Source of the DNA: Actinomycetota bacterium
Lineage (GTDB): Bacteria; Actinomycetota; Acidimicrobiia; Acidimicrobiales; Ilumatobacteraceae
Length of the DNA: 64,000 nt
NCBI GenBank assembly: GCA_009702755.1
Contig: WLHL01000003.1
Span: 1 to 64,000, forward strand
Direction of reading: 5' to 3'
A program made the position numbers and the translations under genes. Numbering within the stretch: position 1 is the stretch's first letter; the number at the start of each line of letters is the position of its first letter. Below are positions 25,204 through 34,103 of this stretch, one piece after another. The notes under the pieces were generated by a model. The model was not told where the DNA came from and did no database searches. It saw nothing but the letters and a program-made list of their open reading frames with translations.

Positions 25204-25811
25204 GATTTGGACCCCACACGATGAGCAAGAAGTCGACCAGGAACTTCCACTCGTGCAATCTGCGACATCCAATAAAGAGAACAACCAAAGGACACTGCAA
25301 TAGCTAGAAGAACAAAAACCCCTTCTTGAGAAAGGAAAGGACGCAAGTAGCTCATGTTGAAAAGGAGAAGCCCGAGCCCAAAACAAAATATGGTCCCAGA
25401 GATGATTCGCACAGATGTTCTTGTTCTTGCTCGCGACACCCAGATTCGTAAATACAACTCACACTCAGAACGTGAACATTCAGCAAGGTGTGTCAATAGC
25501 TTTGCCAAATCTCTTGAGTGATGCGTTGAAGCTGTGATAAGTGCAGCAACTACGAAGTCGCACGATGGATGTGCGATGTCATCCGCAAAACGGCGGAGTG
25601 CATCCTCCAGTGTCCCGTAACGCAATGAAGCAACGAGTCGTTGTACCGGCTCGTTAATTGCCCGTGGGCAATGATGCTCGGTTGCGATGATTGCCTGCTC
25701 GAGACCAGCAGCAGCTGAAATGGTGTCTCGCAAGCTTTCAGTCCATGACGCAATCGCCTCCACCAAGACTCTCTGGTCTTCATCTGGTTTTGAATCAGTC
25801 TTGAGTTTCAT
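25200..25811 (-). CDS. tadB: Tad pilus platform protein TadB-like (T2SSF domain)
   Basis: A 203-residue protein with the helical T2SSF core (LRDTISAAAGLEQAIIATEHHCP, RRFADDIAHPSCDFVVAALITA, HLAECSRSECELYLRIWVSRARTRTSVRII) and two or three C-terminal membrane helices. Shorter than Caulobacter or Aggregatibacter TadB because the N-terminal membrane helices are missing. It begins 1 nt after the tadA stop. Confidence 0.82.
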   Translation of the reverse strand: MKLKTDSKPDEDQRVLVEAIASWTESLRDTISAAAGLEQAIIATEHHCPRAINEPVQRLVASLRYGTLEDALRRFADDIAHPSCDFVVAALITASTHHSRDLAKLLTHLAECSRSECELYLRIWVSRARTRTSVRIISGTIFCFGLGLLLFNMSYLRPFLSQEGVFVLLAIAVSFGCSLYWMSQIARVEVPGRLLAHRVGSKS

Positions 25812-25812
25812 G

Positions 25813-27102
25813 TCAGACCCAACTCAGTTCTCGTGCAGAACTGAATCCATGTGCAGAAAGAAGATCCGATGTCCCCCCTCGTAGGGACAGAAACTGATTG
25901 CCGGACTTCTGGTACGAGAAAATCTCATTGGAAACAATTGAGATGCCATCACTATCAACCACTTCGTGGATTGACAGCACGCGACGCGTGTTCTCTTCTA
26001 TCCCCACATGAATCACAAAATGTATTGCGCTACCAATCAACAAATTCACCGTGTCGCTCGGTAAACCGGAACCCGACATAGCTACGTAGGCAAGAAGTTT
26101 CGGGAAGACGGTGCGGGCACTGTCCGCGTGCAAAGTGCACATCGAGCCATTGTTACCTTGACTCATCGCCAACAACATCGGAAAGGCCTCTGCACCTCGG
26201 ACTTCACCCACCACCACTCTGTCGGGATCCATGCGAAGGGCCATGCGAGTGAGATCAACCATCGTGATCTCCCCGTTTCCTTCCATATTTGCTGTGCGAG
26301 ATTGCAAAGCATCATGGTCAGGATGTGCATCTTCAAAGTGCTCAATTCCCAATTCAAACGCATCTTCAATAGTGACGATTCGTTCATGGCGTGGAACTTC
26401 ATTCATGAGTGCGCGCAACAAGGTTGTCTTCCCTGATCCTGTTCCACCAGCAATCACGATGTTGCGTCGACTGCGCACAGCTGCTGCAAGAAACTGAGCA
26501 ACCTCTCGGCTCATTAGATTTCGCTCAACTAATTGGCCTAGATGTGAGATTTCAAAACGGTGTCGACGAATGATGAGTGTCGGATGAGAAGTCACTTCCA
26601 TAGCGGCGAACAGACGTGAACCATCAGGTAGTTGAAGGTTTAGCTCTGGATGAGATGGATCAAATCTCTGCTCGCGGTGACCCATCCGAGATGCAATTCG
26701 GCGAATCAGATCAATTAGTTCACCATCCGAGTTGACAATTGGTGCGAGCTGAACACGTTCTCCATTTCGTTTCTTGATCCACACTGGTCGATTGCCTCTG
26801 ATGTGAATATCTGAGATGTCGTCATCTTCAAGAAGCGGCTCGAGGCGTCCTAAGCCAAGTACTTGTGCGATTGCCTCTTCCACAAGAGATCGGTCGTCAA
26901 CGTCTGGAATAGCTCCAAAGCCCCATGAATCAATATTTCGTACTTGTGCGAGATGATTCGTTGCTGTGAACCTTGCGAGTTGCCGCTCTTCATCAAGCGA
27001 CGGGGCGGGAAGGTCTTGGTTATGGCGTCGAACTCTGTCATCTGCCAAAGCGCTCGCAATCTCACGTGCGACCTCAAGTACCGACAATGATGCAGTACTC
27101 AC
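25813..27102 (-). CDS. tadA: Tad pilus assembly ATPase TadA/CpaF
   Basis: A 429-residue secretion ATPase: an N-terminal helical domain, ISDIHIRGNRPVWIK, Walker A GGTGSGKTTLLRAL, the Asp box TIEDAFELGI, Walker B region MDPDRVVVGEVRGAEAF and His box MSQGNNGSMCTLHADSA. This hexameric ATPase powers Flp pilus assembly at the inner face of the membrane. It overlaps the upstream gene by ATGA. Confidence 0.93.
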   Translation of the reverse strand: MSTASLSVLEVAREIASALADDRVRRHNQDLPAPSLDEERQLARFTATNHLAQVRNIDSWGFGAIPDVDDRSLVEEAIAQVLGLGRLEPLLEDDDISDIHIRGNRPVWIKKRNGERVQLAPIVNSDGELIDLIRRIASRMGHREQRFDPSHPELNLQLPDGSRLFAAMEVTSHPTLIIRRHRFEISHLGQLVERNLMSREVAQFLAAAVRSRRNIVIAGGTGSGKTTLLRALMNEVPRHERIVTIEDAFELGIEHFEDAHPDHDALQSRTANMEGNGEITMVDLTRMALRMDPDRVVVGEVRGAEAFPMLLAMSQGNNGSMCTLHADSARTVFPKLLAYVAMSGSGLPSDTVNLLIGSAIHFVIHVGIEENTRRVLSIHEVVDSDGISIVSNEIFSYQKSGNQFLSLRGGTSDLLSAHGFSSARELSWV

Positions 27103-27623
27103 TGCTGAACCTTCCTGATGACTGCAAGATGCACCGGACCAGAGGCCGCAACTTCCTCCGCAACAGATTCAATTCCGCTCACAGTGACAACGAATCGCCC
27201 ACCAACAGCTGACGTTTCACGTATCGACTGAACAATGGTCTCAGCGTCCAAGCCTCGGGCAACATCGGTTCCATCAGTGTTGGAGGTGACAATGATCCGA
27301 ACCTGATCACCTACAGAAACATCGGGCGGAAAAGCCCCTTCTTCAACGGAGATTGCAATCAAGGCATCGCCGATTTTCATCAGCCCCCCGTTCTCTTCTT
27401 GCTGCGCGACTATCGACGTTGTGGTTGTCATCTCCGGCGAAGGCGAACCAATGGCAACAAACAAGAAAGCAATAACAAGAAGAACTCCAATGGCACCAAG
27501 AAGAAGATCGATGCGAATCCTCCGCGGGGTTGACACACCCGCAAGGGCCTGAGAATTCTGACGAAGAGCTTGCAAGCGGTCATTGCCTGATGACGGACCT
27601 GGACTTACTGGGATATCTGGCAT
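27099..27623 (-). CDS. CpaB/RcpC-like pilus assembly protein, first gene of the Tad operon
   Basis: A 174-residue single-span protein: a cytoplasmic Pro/Ser N-terminus, a membrane helix (LLLGAIGVLLVIAFLFVAI) and an exterior domain containing MKIGDALIAISVEEGAFPPDVSVGDQVRIIV, which resembles the SAF/CpaB C-terminal region. It lacks the full N-terminal SAF segment, so the assignment is tentative. An AGGGAG ribosome site precedes the ATG. It heads a run of nine closely spaced genes. Confidence 0.65.
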   Translation of the reverse strand: MPDIPVSPGPSSGNDRLQALRQNSQALAGVSTPRRIRIDLLLGAIGVLLVIAFLFVAIGSPSPEMTTTTSIVAQQEENGGLMKIGDALIAISVEEGAFPPDVSVGDQVRIIVTSNTDGTDVARGLDAETIVQSIRETSAVGGRFVVTVSGIESVAEEVAASGPVHLAVIRKVQQ

Positions 27624-27728
27624 GAGTAACTCCCTTTCGATTCACACCTATCCACTTATGTGTGGGCGAGGAACGTACGGAAGGAAGATGACTAATGCCA
27701 GTCGCCCAAAACCTGTCAAGTCACCCCG

Positions 27729-27734
27729 TAGCCT
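27729..27734 (+). promoter_or_regulatory. -10 element TAGCCT of map
   Basis: TAGCCT lies 7 nt before ATG 27742 with no ribosome site between. It supports that ATG over the upstream in-frame ATG at 27688. Confidence 0.55.
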
Positions 27735-27741
27735 TATCTCT

Positions 27742-28719
27742 ATGAGTCAGGTACCTGAGACGCTCCCCGCTTCGAATGATCCGTGCTGGTGTGGAAGCGG
27801 TCGCAAATACAAGCGTTGCTGCAAGGGCACAGAAGGCCGTATTCAGCCCGGCATCGTCAGCCCCATGCGCTACGTACCCGACACAATCGGCAAGCCTCCG
27901 TATGCAGCAACCGGTGTTCCACCGCGCAACGAAGAGTCGCGTGTGAAGTCACCAGAGATCATCGAGCGCATGCGTATTGCTGGTGCAGCAGCTGCAGAAA
28001 TTCTTCGTCGTGCCGGCGAGATGGTGCGCCCTGGCATCACTACTGATGAAATCGACATCTTCGTGCATGACCTCACGCTTGAAATGGGTGGCTACCCCAG
28101 CCCATTGAATTATCACGGGTATCCAAAGAGCGTGTGCACAAGTGTGAATGAAGTGATCTGTCACGGTATTCCTGACAATCGCGTGTTGCTTGATGGCGAC
28201 ATCATCGACATTGACGTCACCATTTATCTCAATGGTGTTCATGGCGACACCAATGCATCATTTGCTGTCGGCACTATTTCTGAAGAAGACAAGAACCTCA
28301 TCAAGGTGACTGAAGAGTGCATGTGGCTTGGCATTGAAGCTGTGAAGCCCGGTGTCGCTCTTAACGAAATTGGTCGAGCGATTGAAGTGCACGCAAAGAA
28401 GCACAAGTACGGCGTCGTGCGAGCATTCATTGGTCATGGCATTGGCGAGAACTTCCATACCGACATTCAGGTGTTGCACTACTACGACCCACGCAACACG
28501 ATGATCTTGCGCGAAGGCATGACCTTCACGATTGAGCCGATGATTACCTCAAGTGGAGAAACACGCCACAAGATGTGGGATGACGATTGGACCGCAGTGA
28601 CTGCCGACGGCAGCCGTACTGCCCAGTTTGAGCACACTTTGGTGGTCACCGCTGATGGATACGAGATTCTCACGGGTGGAAATGGCGCAGTATCGCCCTG
28701 CGCACCGTGGAAACGCTGA
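27742..28719 (+). CDS. map: Type I methionine aminopeptidase with N-terminal SEC-C zinc motif
   Basis: A 325-residue enzyme. An N-terminal SEC-C motif (NDPCWCGSGRKYKRCC, about residues 12-27) precedes the peptidase core. Metal ligands are visible: DIIDIDVTIYLNGVHGDT (two Asp), IGHGIGENFHT (His), FTIEPMITS (Glu) and AQFEHTLVV (Glu). It removes initiator Met from nascent proteins. The SEC-C extension is typical of actinobacterial MetAP1c forms and is thought to help ribosome association. Confidence 0.93.
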   Translation: MSQVPETLPASNDPCWCGSGRKYKRCCKGTEGRIQPGIVSPMRYVPDTIGKPPYAATGVPPRNEESRVKSPEIIERMRIAGAAAAEILRRAGEMVRPGITTDEIDIFVHDLTLEMGGYPSPLNYHGYPKSVCTSVNEVICHGIPDNRVLLDGDIIDIDVTIYLNGVHGDTNASFAVGTISEEDKNLIKVTEECMWLGIEAVKPGVALNEIGRAIEVHAKKHKYGVVRAFIGHGIGENFHTDIQVLHYYDPRNTMILREGMTFTIEPMITSSGETRHKMWDDDWTAVTADGSRTAQFEHTLVVTADGYEILTGGNGAVSPCAPWKR

Positions 28720-28730
28720 CCTTTTGCTCG

Positions 28731-28736
28731 TAGCGT
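28731..28736 (+). promoter_or_regulatory. -10 element TAGCGT of coaA
   Basis: TAGCGT-TCCACC-GTG: a 6-nt gap before the coaA GTG, within the 23-nt map-coaA gap, which otherwise lacks a ribosome site. Confidence 0.6.
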
Positions 28737-28742
28737 TCCACC

Positions 28743-29675
28743 GTGATTAATTCTCCCAACTCGTCTCGATACTTGGCGTTTGACCGAGATGAATGGGCTG
28801 ACCTGCGTGCAGCTACTCCACTCACCATTCGTGAGCGTGACCTTGAAGAGCTTCGCGGTATCAACGAAAAGATTGACCTAGATGAAGTCGCTGCGATTTA
28901 TCTGCCGCTGACACGTCTCATCAATCTGTATGTGAGTGCAACACAAAACCTGCACAAAGTCTCTGCAACGTTCCTTGGTGCAATGGCGCCAAAGGTTCCC
29001 TATGTCATTGGTATTGCAGGTTCTGTCGCAGTAGGCAAGAGCACGTTCGCTCGCATTTTGCAGGAACTTCTCACGCGTTGGCCAGATCACCCACGTGTTG
29101 ATCTCATCACAACAGACGGCTTCCTCTTTCCTAACGCAGTTTTGGAAGATCGCGGCATCATGAATCGCAAGGGCTTTCCTGAAAGCTACGACACAAAAGC
29201 ATTGCTCTCTTTCCTTCGTGATGTGAAGGGTGGATCTGCCGAAGTCACTGCGCCGGTATACAGCCACGTTGTGTACGACATTGTTGATGATGAACGCGTC
29301 ACAATCAATCAACCCGACATTTTGATTCTTGAAGGATTGAACGTGTTACAGGTGGGTTCCGAATCAAACGAGTTCGTCTCTGACTACTTCGACTTCTCCA
29401 TTTATATAGATGCCGAAGAAGCGGACATTGAACAGTGGTACATCGATCGCTTCCAGGCATTGCGTGAAACAGTGTTCCGTGACCCGGACAGTTTCTTCCA
29501 GCACTATGCACATCTCACAGATGCTGAAGCTATTGACATGGCTCGCACAATCTGGCGAGAGATCAACGGCAAGAACTTGGTGGAAAACATCGAACCCACA
29601 AAGTCACGTGCATCGTTGTTAGTGAAGAAGGGCGCGGATCACCGCGTCACAAAAGTAAACCTTCGTCGCCTTTAG
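28743..29675 (+). CDS. coaA: Pantothenate kinase, type I
   Basis: A 310-residue CoaA: P-loop [18 protein letters not shown], then [49 protein letters not shown] and the C-terminal [23 protein letters not shown]. It phosphorylates pantothenate, the first step of CoA synthesis, fitting a region rich in CoA-thioester enzymes. Starts at GTG. Confidence 0.95.
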   Translation: MINSPNSSRYLAFDRDEWADLRAATPLTIRERDLEELRGINEKIDLDEVAAIYLPLTRLINLYVSATQNLHKVSATFLGAMAPKVPYVIGIAGSVAVGKSTFARILQELLTRWPDHPRVDLITTDGFLFPNAVLEDRGIMNRKGFPESYDTKALLSFLRDVKGGSAEVTAPVYSHVVYDIVDDERVTINQPDILILEGLNVLQVGSESNEFVSDYFDFSIYIDAEEADIEQWYIDRFQALRETVFRDPDSFFQHYAHLTDAEAIDMARTIWREINGKNLVENIEPTKSRASLLVKKGADHRVTKVNLRRL

Positions 29676-29746
29676 GCTCCAAACTCTCCAACAGTTGTTG
29701 GCGGTATCTGCGCTGCTTCTGGCGCCTTCACTACGTCGGTCACGGC

Positions 29747-30319
29747 TTATGCTGCCACCGAACCTTCCTCGCTGAACCGGCACAAGTTCTCAACCACGGT
29801 GGTGCGGAATCTCGTCGGCGGGTCGTAGTTGTTCACGCGGTAGGTGGCGATTTCGTCAAACAAGTGGTCGAACGCATGACGAGTTTTCACCGAATGACCA
29901 AAAGGCGAACACAAGAACATCGCACGTAAGTACGCCTCCGCTTCGTAATGATCCATGCCCTCTGCGCGCTGGATGAACCAGCGGAACATCTGACCAAGAT
30001 CATCCGCAGGACCCTCGTATAAGTCCCATACACCCATCACCTTTAAAGCGCGAATACCAGCGCAAGTCTCGCGGATGGTGGGCATGTCATCGTTGTAGCA
30101 GCGAGGGCAATCAATAGTGGCGTCGCCACCACAGATGCACATCCAAGAAGCAGCTCTACGTAATTGATCGCGCGAGATTTGACGTTCGACCTTTGCCATG
30201 TAGCGACCGTGGTTGCGGCGATGACGCGCGAAACGGTGATTACCCGTCAATACCGAGCGAGAAAGGTCAAGGACTTTCTCACGTTGAGGGCAGTAGCCCT
30301 CGGGGAAATGATTTTTCAT
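29747..30319 (-). CDS. Orphan protein with a zinc-ribbon-like Cys cluster
   Basis: I do not recognise this 190-residue protein. The N-terminal 55 residues are strongly basic (RFARHRRNHGRYMAKVER). Next comes CICGGDATIDCPRC, a likely zinc-binding four-Cys cluster (about 61-74), then a mainly helical domain with His and aromatic residues (HYEAEAYLRAMFLCSPFGHSV). No signal peptide or membrane helix. AGGAG lies 5 nt before the ATG, and it has its own promoter and a structured leader. A nucleic-acid-binding role is possible but unproven. Confidence 0.6.
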   Translation of the reverse strand: MKNHFPEGYCPQREKVLDLSRSVLTGNHRFARHRRNHGRYMAKVERQISRDQLRRAASWMCICGGDATIDCPRCYNDDMPTIRETCAGIRALKVMGVWDLYEGPADDLGQMFRWFIQRAEGMDHYEAEAYLRAMFLCSPFGHSVKTRHAFDHLFDEIATYRVNNYDPPTRFRTTVVENLCRFSEEGSVAA

Positions 30320-30337
30320 TATGTCTCCTGGGAAAGA

Positions 30338-30354
30338 GACCGCTCTTTACGGTC
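30338..30354 (-). promoter_or_regulatory. Inverted repeat in the orphan gene leader
   Basis: GACCG-TAAAGAG-CGGTC is a 5-bp stem with a 7-nt loop lying 8 nt upstream of the AGGAG ribosome site. It could be an operator or a small leader hairpin. Confidence 0.35.
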
Positions 30355-30398
30355 AATTCCTGAGGGACATAAAAATTTCCTTTGTCATCACACTTACA

Positions 30399-30427
30399 TT
30401 TATAGGGTTAGTAAGCGAACTTCCCAA
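30399..30427 (-). promoter_or_regulatory. Sigma70-type promoter of the orphan gene
   Basis: On the minus strand TTGGGA (30422-30427) and TATAAA (30399-30404) are separated by exactly 17 nt. A start near 30393 would give a leader of about 74 nt. The 128-bp gap is visibly AT-richer than its surroundings. Confidence 0.55.
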
Positions 30428-30447
30428 CACGCTATGCAAAATTGTCC

Positions 30448-30810
30448 TTAACGGTGCAAGGCGTTGAGGTAGTTGTACACGGTGATGCGTGAGACACCCA
30501 TCGCATCTGCAACATCTTCCACTGCACGACGCAATGTGAATGCACCACGCTGATCCAACAACTTCACAGCTAACTGCTTGTCGTTGCGTGAGAGATCGGG
30601 CAAACGTGCACCGAGTTCTTTTTCCACTTGCTCAATCAAGCGGTCGAGTGCACCATGCAAACGAGGCAAACGAACAGCGGCGATGATTTCGCCATCCCAT
30701 TCCAAAGCCATGTCACTGATGCGTGCGTCATCCACCGAAATCAGTTGTGCACCCACTGCATCAAGAATGGGCTTCACAGCTGTCAACAACGGGTGCTGAA
30801 CAAATGCCAC
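30448..30810 (-). CDS. HTH_22-type (YheO-like C-terminal) regulator
   Basis: A 120-residue protein. The C-terminal third is a helix-turn-helix close to the YheO-like HTH_22 family (RGAFTLRRAVEDVADAMGVSRITVYNYLNAL). The N-terminal part is short and lacks the full PAS-like sensor domain of YheO. The GTG start overlaps the stop of the thiamine-binding-like gene by one base, so the two are translationally coupled and may act together. Confidence 0.75.
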   Translation of the reverse strand: MAFVQHPLLTAVKPILDAVGAQLISVDDARISDMALEWDGEIIAAVRLPRLHGALDRLIEQVEKELGARLPDLSRNDKQLAVKLLDQRGAFTLRRAVEDVADAMGVSRITVYNYLNALHR

Positions 30811-31043
30811 TAGCTAACGACCTGGGTATCGATCGTGACGTGAGTGGCGCCCAATGAATAGGCCGCATCGAGGAGGGCGGTTACGGCCGACCCCACTTGC
30901 GATGCGTCAGCGGTGAAGGACGAGCCAAAAACGCCGATCTCCACCGGGATGCCCAAGGCCTCAACTGCCGCCACGGCACGAGTGACCCGCTCGGGTGCCT
31001 CGCCCATTTCAAATGGCTCAATCGTGAATTCGACCTTGATCAC
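30810..31043 (-). CDS. Thiamine-binding-like (MTH1187/YkoF fold) small protein
   Basis: A 77-residue ferredoxin-like protein: MIKVEFTIEPFEMGEAPERV, an IPVEIGVFGSSFTAD middle and LGATHVTIDTQVVS at the end, resembling the MTH1187/YkoF family that binds thiamine or its pyrimidine in studied members. Ligand specificity is not proven. It is coupled to the HTH gene downstream and may be its sensor partner. Starts at GTG. Confidence 0.68.
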   Translation of the reverse strand: MIKVEFTIEPFEMGEAPERVTRAVAAVEALGIPVEIGVFGSSFTADASQVGSAVTALLDAAYSLGATHVTIDTQVVS

Positions 31044-31050
31044 GCCTAAA

Positions 31051-31056
31051 AGCCTA
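31051..31056 (-). promoter_or_regulatory. -10 element TAGGCT of the YkoF-like/HTH operon
   Basis: TAGGCT-TTTAGGC-GTG on the minus strand; a 7-nt gap indicates a leaderless two-gene transcript. Confidence 0.58.
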
Positions 31057-31075
31057 AGGGACTGATTTCAGGGCG

Positions 31076-31606
31076 CTACAGCCCGATTCGGGGCAAAATC
31101 AGCGCAATGCTGTCGGGAAGGAAGGAATTCTGGCCAATTCGCACCCGAAGGTCACCCGCCGAGACCCATTGCGTCGTAGTGATTTCCCCGTCCGAATACC
31201 TGAAGGGGCCATCACACACAGCCTCAAAGCAGGCCGCCACCAGCTTCACTTCATTGTCTCGATACGCGCCGGTGCCCAGCGGGCGTAGCTCCACCCCCGA
31301 GACCCCCAATTCTTCGGCCAGTTCCCGTTCGGCGGCTTGCTCCCACGACTCCCCCGGAGACACCACCCCGCCAACGGCAACATCCCACCAGCCAGGCCAT
31401 ACATCCTTTGTCATCGCTCGTTGATGAATAAGCAACTGTCCCGTTGAGGATCGCACCGCAATAAACACCGCTCGGTGCCACAAAGCCTCGGCGCGCATCT
31501 GGCGTCGCGTCAACAGTCGCAGCACGGTGCCCAACGAATCCACCTCTTCTACTAACTCATCGGGTGAGTTCTCCGGGTGCGCCGCCGTAGGTGTGACCAT
31601 TGCCAT
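31076..31606 (-). CDS. Nudix hydrolase (isopentenyl-diphosphate isomerase-like fold)
   Basis: A 176-residue Nudix protein. The Nudix box reads GGVVSPGESWEQAAERELAEELG, matching GX5EX7REUXEEXGU. The upstream part (LLIHQRAMTKDVWPGWWDVAVGG) resembles YfcD/Idi-like Nudix proteins. The substrate is unknown. The ORF reaches 31990 across the divergent peptidase gene; homology supports ATG 31606 or 31600. Confidence 0.85.
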   Translation of the reverse strand: MAMVTPTAAHPENSPDELVEEVDSLGTVLRLLTRRQMRAEALWHRAVFIAVRSSTGQLLIHQRAMTKDVWPGWWDVAVGGVVSPGESWEQAAERELAEELGVSGVELRPLGTGAYRDNEVKLVAACFEAVCDGPFRYSDGEITTTQWVSAGDLRVRIGQNSFLPDSIALILPRIGL

Positions 31607-31611
31607 CTGCC

Positions 31612-31617
31612 TACCAT
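31612..31617 (+). promoter_or_regulatory. -10 element TACCAT of the M20 peptidase operon
   Basis: TACCAT lies 5 nt before ATG 31623. Only 16 bp separate the divergent start codons, so both promoters must extend into the opposite coding sequence. Confidence 0.5.
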
Positions 31618-31622
31618 TAGGC

Positions 31623-32876
31623 ATGGCCAAAAACACTCTCACCACCGACGATGCACGCGAGCAGCACGGCAACCCGGCAGGCCTGCTTGAGCAGGCCAAT
31701 GACGTTTTCGACGACATGGTGGCGATGCGGCGCGACTTGCACGAATGGCCAGAAATCTCGAACCATCTTCCACGCACGCGTGATCGCGTGTTGCAGTCGC
31801 TCGAAGGATTACCACTCGACATCACACTGCATGAAACAACAAGTGGCATTGCAGCGATGCTCACTGGTGACAAGCCAGGCCCCACTGTTCTTCTTCGTGC
31901 CGACATGGATGCGCTGCCCATGCCCGAAGACACCGACGTTGCATTCAAGTCTCGTGTCGAGAATGTGATGCATGCATGTGGGCATGACACTCATACATCA
32001 ATGCTCATGGGCGCTGCCAAAATTCTCAGCGCACGCAAGGCCGACATTGCAGGTCGCGTGCTCTTCATGTTCCAGCCCGGTGAAGAGGGTTACAACGGTG
32101 CTTCGGAAATGTTGAACGAAGGCCTTCTCGATGTTGGCACTGACTCACCTGTCACTGGTGCATTCGCAATTCACGCAGCATCAAACATCCCCGGTGGCTT
32201 CCTCGGATTGAAGGGGGGCACGATGATGGCATCGAGCGACAACTTCATGATCACTATCAAGGGCAAAGGTGGACACGGCAGTGCACCACACTTCACTCTT
32301 GACCCTGTTCCTGTTGCGTGTGAAATTGTCCAGGCGTTGCAGACACTGGTGACACGCCGCATTGATGTGTTCGACCCAGGCGTCATCACCGTGACACAGA
32401 TTCACACAGGCACCACCAGCAACGTGATCCCTGAAACAGCAATGATTAACGGCACAATGCGCGCAGTCAGTGAGCGCACGCGTACGTTGATTCACGATGG
32501 CATTCGTCGCGTTGCAGAAGGCATTGTTGCCGCCCATGGCATGGATGCAGACATTGATTTGCAGTACGGATATGATGTCACCGTGAACGACCATGACTTC
32601 GCAGGTTTCGCAGCAGATGTTGCAACTGCAGTGTCGGGTGATCGCAACGTGCGAATCATGGACAATCCTGTAATGGGTGCTGAAGACTTCAGTTACGTTC
32701 TCAATCGCGTGCAAGGCTCCATGATGTTCCTTGGTCTCATGCCTGAAGGAATGGACATCATGAAGGCTGCACCCAACCACAGCAACCGTGCGATTTACGC
32801 AGAGGACTACATGCGACGTGGCACTGCGGTGTATTCGGCAATGGCATTGCGCCATTTAGGCGTTTCTCTCAGCTGA
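31623..32876 (+). CDS. M20 family metallopeptidase/amidohydrolase
   Basis: A 417-residue HipO/AbgB-like amidohydrolase: MRRDLHEWPEIS, LLRADMDALPM, the metal site MHACGHDTHTSMLMGAA, FMFQPGEEGYNGA, a lid/dimerisation domain with GKGGHGSAPHFTLDPV and a C-terminal GAEDFSYVL. It hydrolyses N-acyl or peptide amide bonds in small substrates. Its TGA shares a base with the ATG of the acyl-CoA dehydrogenase gene, forming an operon. Confidence 0.9.
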   Translation: MAKNTLTTDDAREQHGNPAGLLEQANDVFDDMVAMRRDLHEWPEISNHLPRTRDRVLQSLEGLPLDITLHETTSGIAAMLTGDKPGPTVLLRADMDALPMPEDTDVAFKSRVENVMHACGHDTHTSMLMGAAKILSARKADIAGRVLFMFQPGEEGYNGASEMLNEGLLDVGTDSPVTGAFAIHAASNIPGGFLGLKGGTMMASSDNFMITIKGKGGHGSAPHFTLDPVPVACEIVQALQTLVTRRIDVFDPGVITVTQIHTGTTSNVIPETAMINGTMRAVSERTRTLIHDGIRRVAEGIVAAHGMDADIDLQYGYDVTVNDHDFAGFAADVATAVSGDRNVRIMDNPVMGAEDFSYVLNRVQGSMMFLGLMPEGMDIMKAAPNHSNRAIYAEDYMRRGTAVYSAMALRHLGVSLS

Positions 32877-34102
32877 TGTATCAGTTCACTCTCGACTGGA
32901 TTGAGGAGAACTGGGATGACTCCTTAACACTGCGCCAGTGGTGGCAGATGATGAACGATGCACGCCTGTCGTTTCCGCGATGGCCGAGTGCATGGTTTGG
33001 TCGCGACTGTACCGAGGCGGAACAAAACGACATTGCACGCGCTTTCGCCAAGAGAGCAATCATCGGTGCACCCACAGGACTTGGCGTGCTCATGGGTGCA
33101 CCCGTCACGATGACATTTGGGACCGAAGAACAAAAGCAACGCTGGCTTCCCTCCCTTGCAAATGGAACCGAGGGGTGGTGCCAGTTGTTCAGCGAACCTG
33201 GTGCCGGGTCCGACTTGGCAAGCGTGTCGTGTCGAGCAGAACGTGATGGCGATGAATGGGTTATCAATGGTCAGAAGGTCTGGACATCGGGAGCACTTCA
33301 TTCAACTCGCGGCATGTTGGTCGCTCGCAATGATTTTGATCAGCCAAAGCACAAGGGCCTGACATATTTCATCATTGACCTTGAACAGCCAGGTGTCGAG
33401 ATCAGGCCCATTAAGCAAATGAATGGTGCTGCGCATTTCAACGAAGTCTTTTTCAATGATGCACGTGTGAGTGATGCCGACCGTGTGTCCGACATCAACA
33501 ATGGCTGGGCCATCACTGCAGCGACATTGGGATTCGAACGAAGTGGTTTATCGGAAGGTGCTGGTGGTGGAGTCCGTGTGCCTGCAGGAAAACAAGCTGG
33601 CTATCTCGACCGCGCCGTTGGAGAACTTCTTGAATATGTCAAAGCCAAGCGTTCTCATCCCGATGAATACGGTGGTCTTCTTTCCACCTTGCAGAAGATT
33701 GATCTTCCTCAAGGGCTGAACGCGATACAACGGCAAAAGATGATTGACCTGTCTATAAACGAGCGCATTGCCGAGATGACTCGTGAACGTATTGCCTCCA
33801 CCATGAAGAAAGGTCAATCCCCTGGCGCTGAAGCTTCCACGATGAAACTGCACTGGACGAATGGCCTGCGCATTTCACGCGACCTTGGAATGGAGCTTCT
33901 GGGTGCCGATGGAATGCTCACGGGCGACGACTTGCCCGTTGAAGGCAAAGTGCAACATTTCTTTCTCTCCATGCCATCAGCATCCATCGCCGGTGGCAGC
34001 GACGAAGTGCAACGCAACATCATTGGTGAGAAAACTCTCGGCTTGCCGAAAGACGCTCAGACCGATCCCAAGACTCCTTTCAAAGACATTCCAAAGAACT
34101 GA
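32876..34102 (+). CDS. Acyl-CoA dehydrogenase
   Basis: A 408-residue FadE-type flavoenzyme: LGVLMGAPVTMTFGTEEQKQRWLP, CQLFSEPGAGSDLASVSCRA (FAD/substrate loop), VINGQKVWTSGA, GWAITAATLGFERSG and C-terminal IAGGSDEVQRNIIGEKTLGLP. The usual catalytic Glu is not obvious in the expected helix, so specificity is open. It desaturates an acyl-CoA at alpha-beta. Neighbours suggest a catabolic operon. Confidence 0.88.
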   Translation: MYQFTLDWIEENWDDSLTLRQWWQMMNDARLSFPRWPSAWFGRDCTEAEQNDIARAFAKRAIIGAPTGLGVLMGAPVTMTFGTEEQKQRWLPSLANGTEGWCQLFSEPGAGSDLASVSCRAERDGDEWVINGQKVWTSGALHSTRGMLVARNDFDQPKHKGLTYFIIDLEQPGVEIRPIKQMNGAAHFNEVFFNDARVSDADRVSDINNGWAITAATLGFERSGLSEGAGGGVRVPAGKQAGYLDRAVGELLEYVKAKRSHPDEYGGLLSTLQKIDLPQGLNAIQRQKMIDLSINERIAEMTRERIASTMKKGQSPGAEASTMKLHWTNGLRISRDLGMELLGADGMLTGDDLPVEGKVQHFFLSMPSASIAGGSDEVQRNIIGEKTLGLPKDAQTDPKTPFKDIPKN

Positions 34103-34103
34103 C

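Noticed and set aside
31607-31990. Extended N-terminus of the Nudix ORF
   Set aside because: It lies antisense to the conserved start of the M20 peptidase gene; Nudix homology does not need it.
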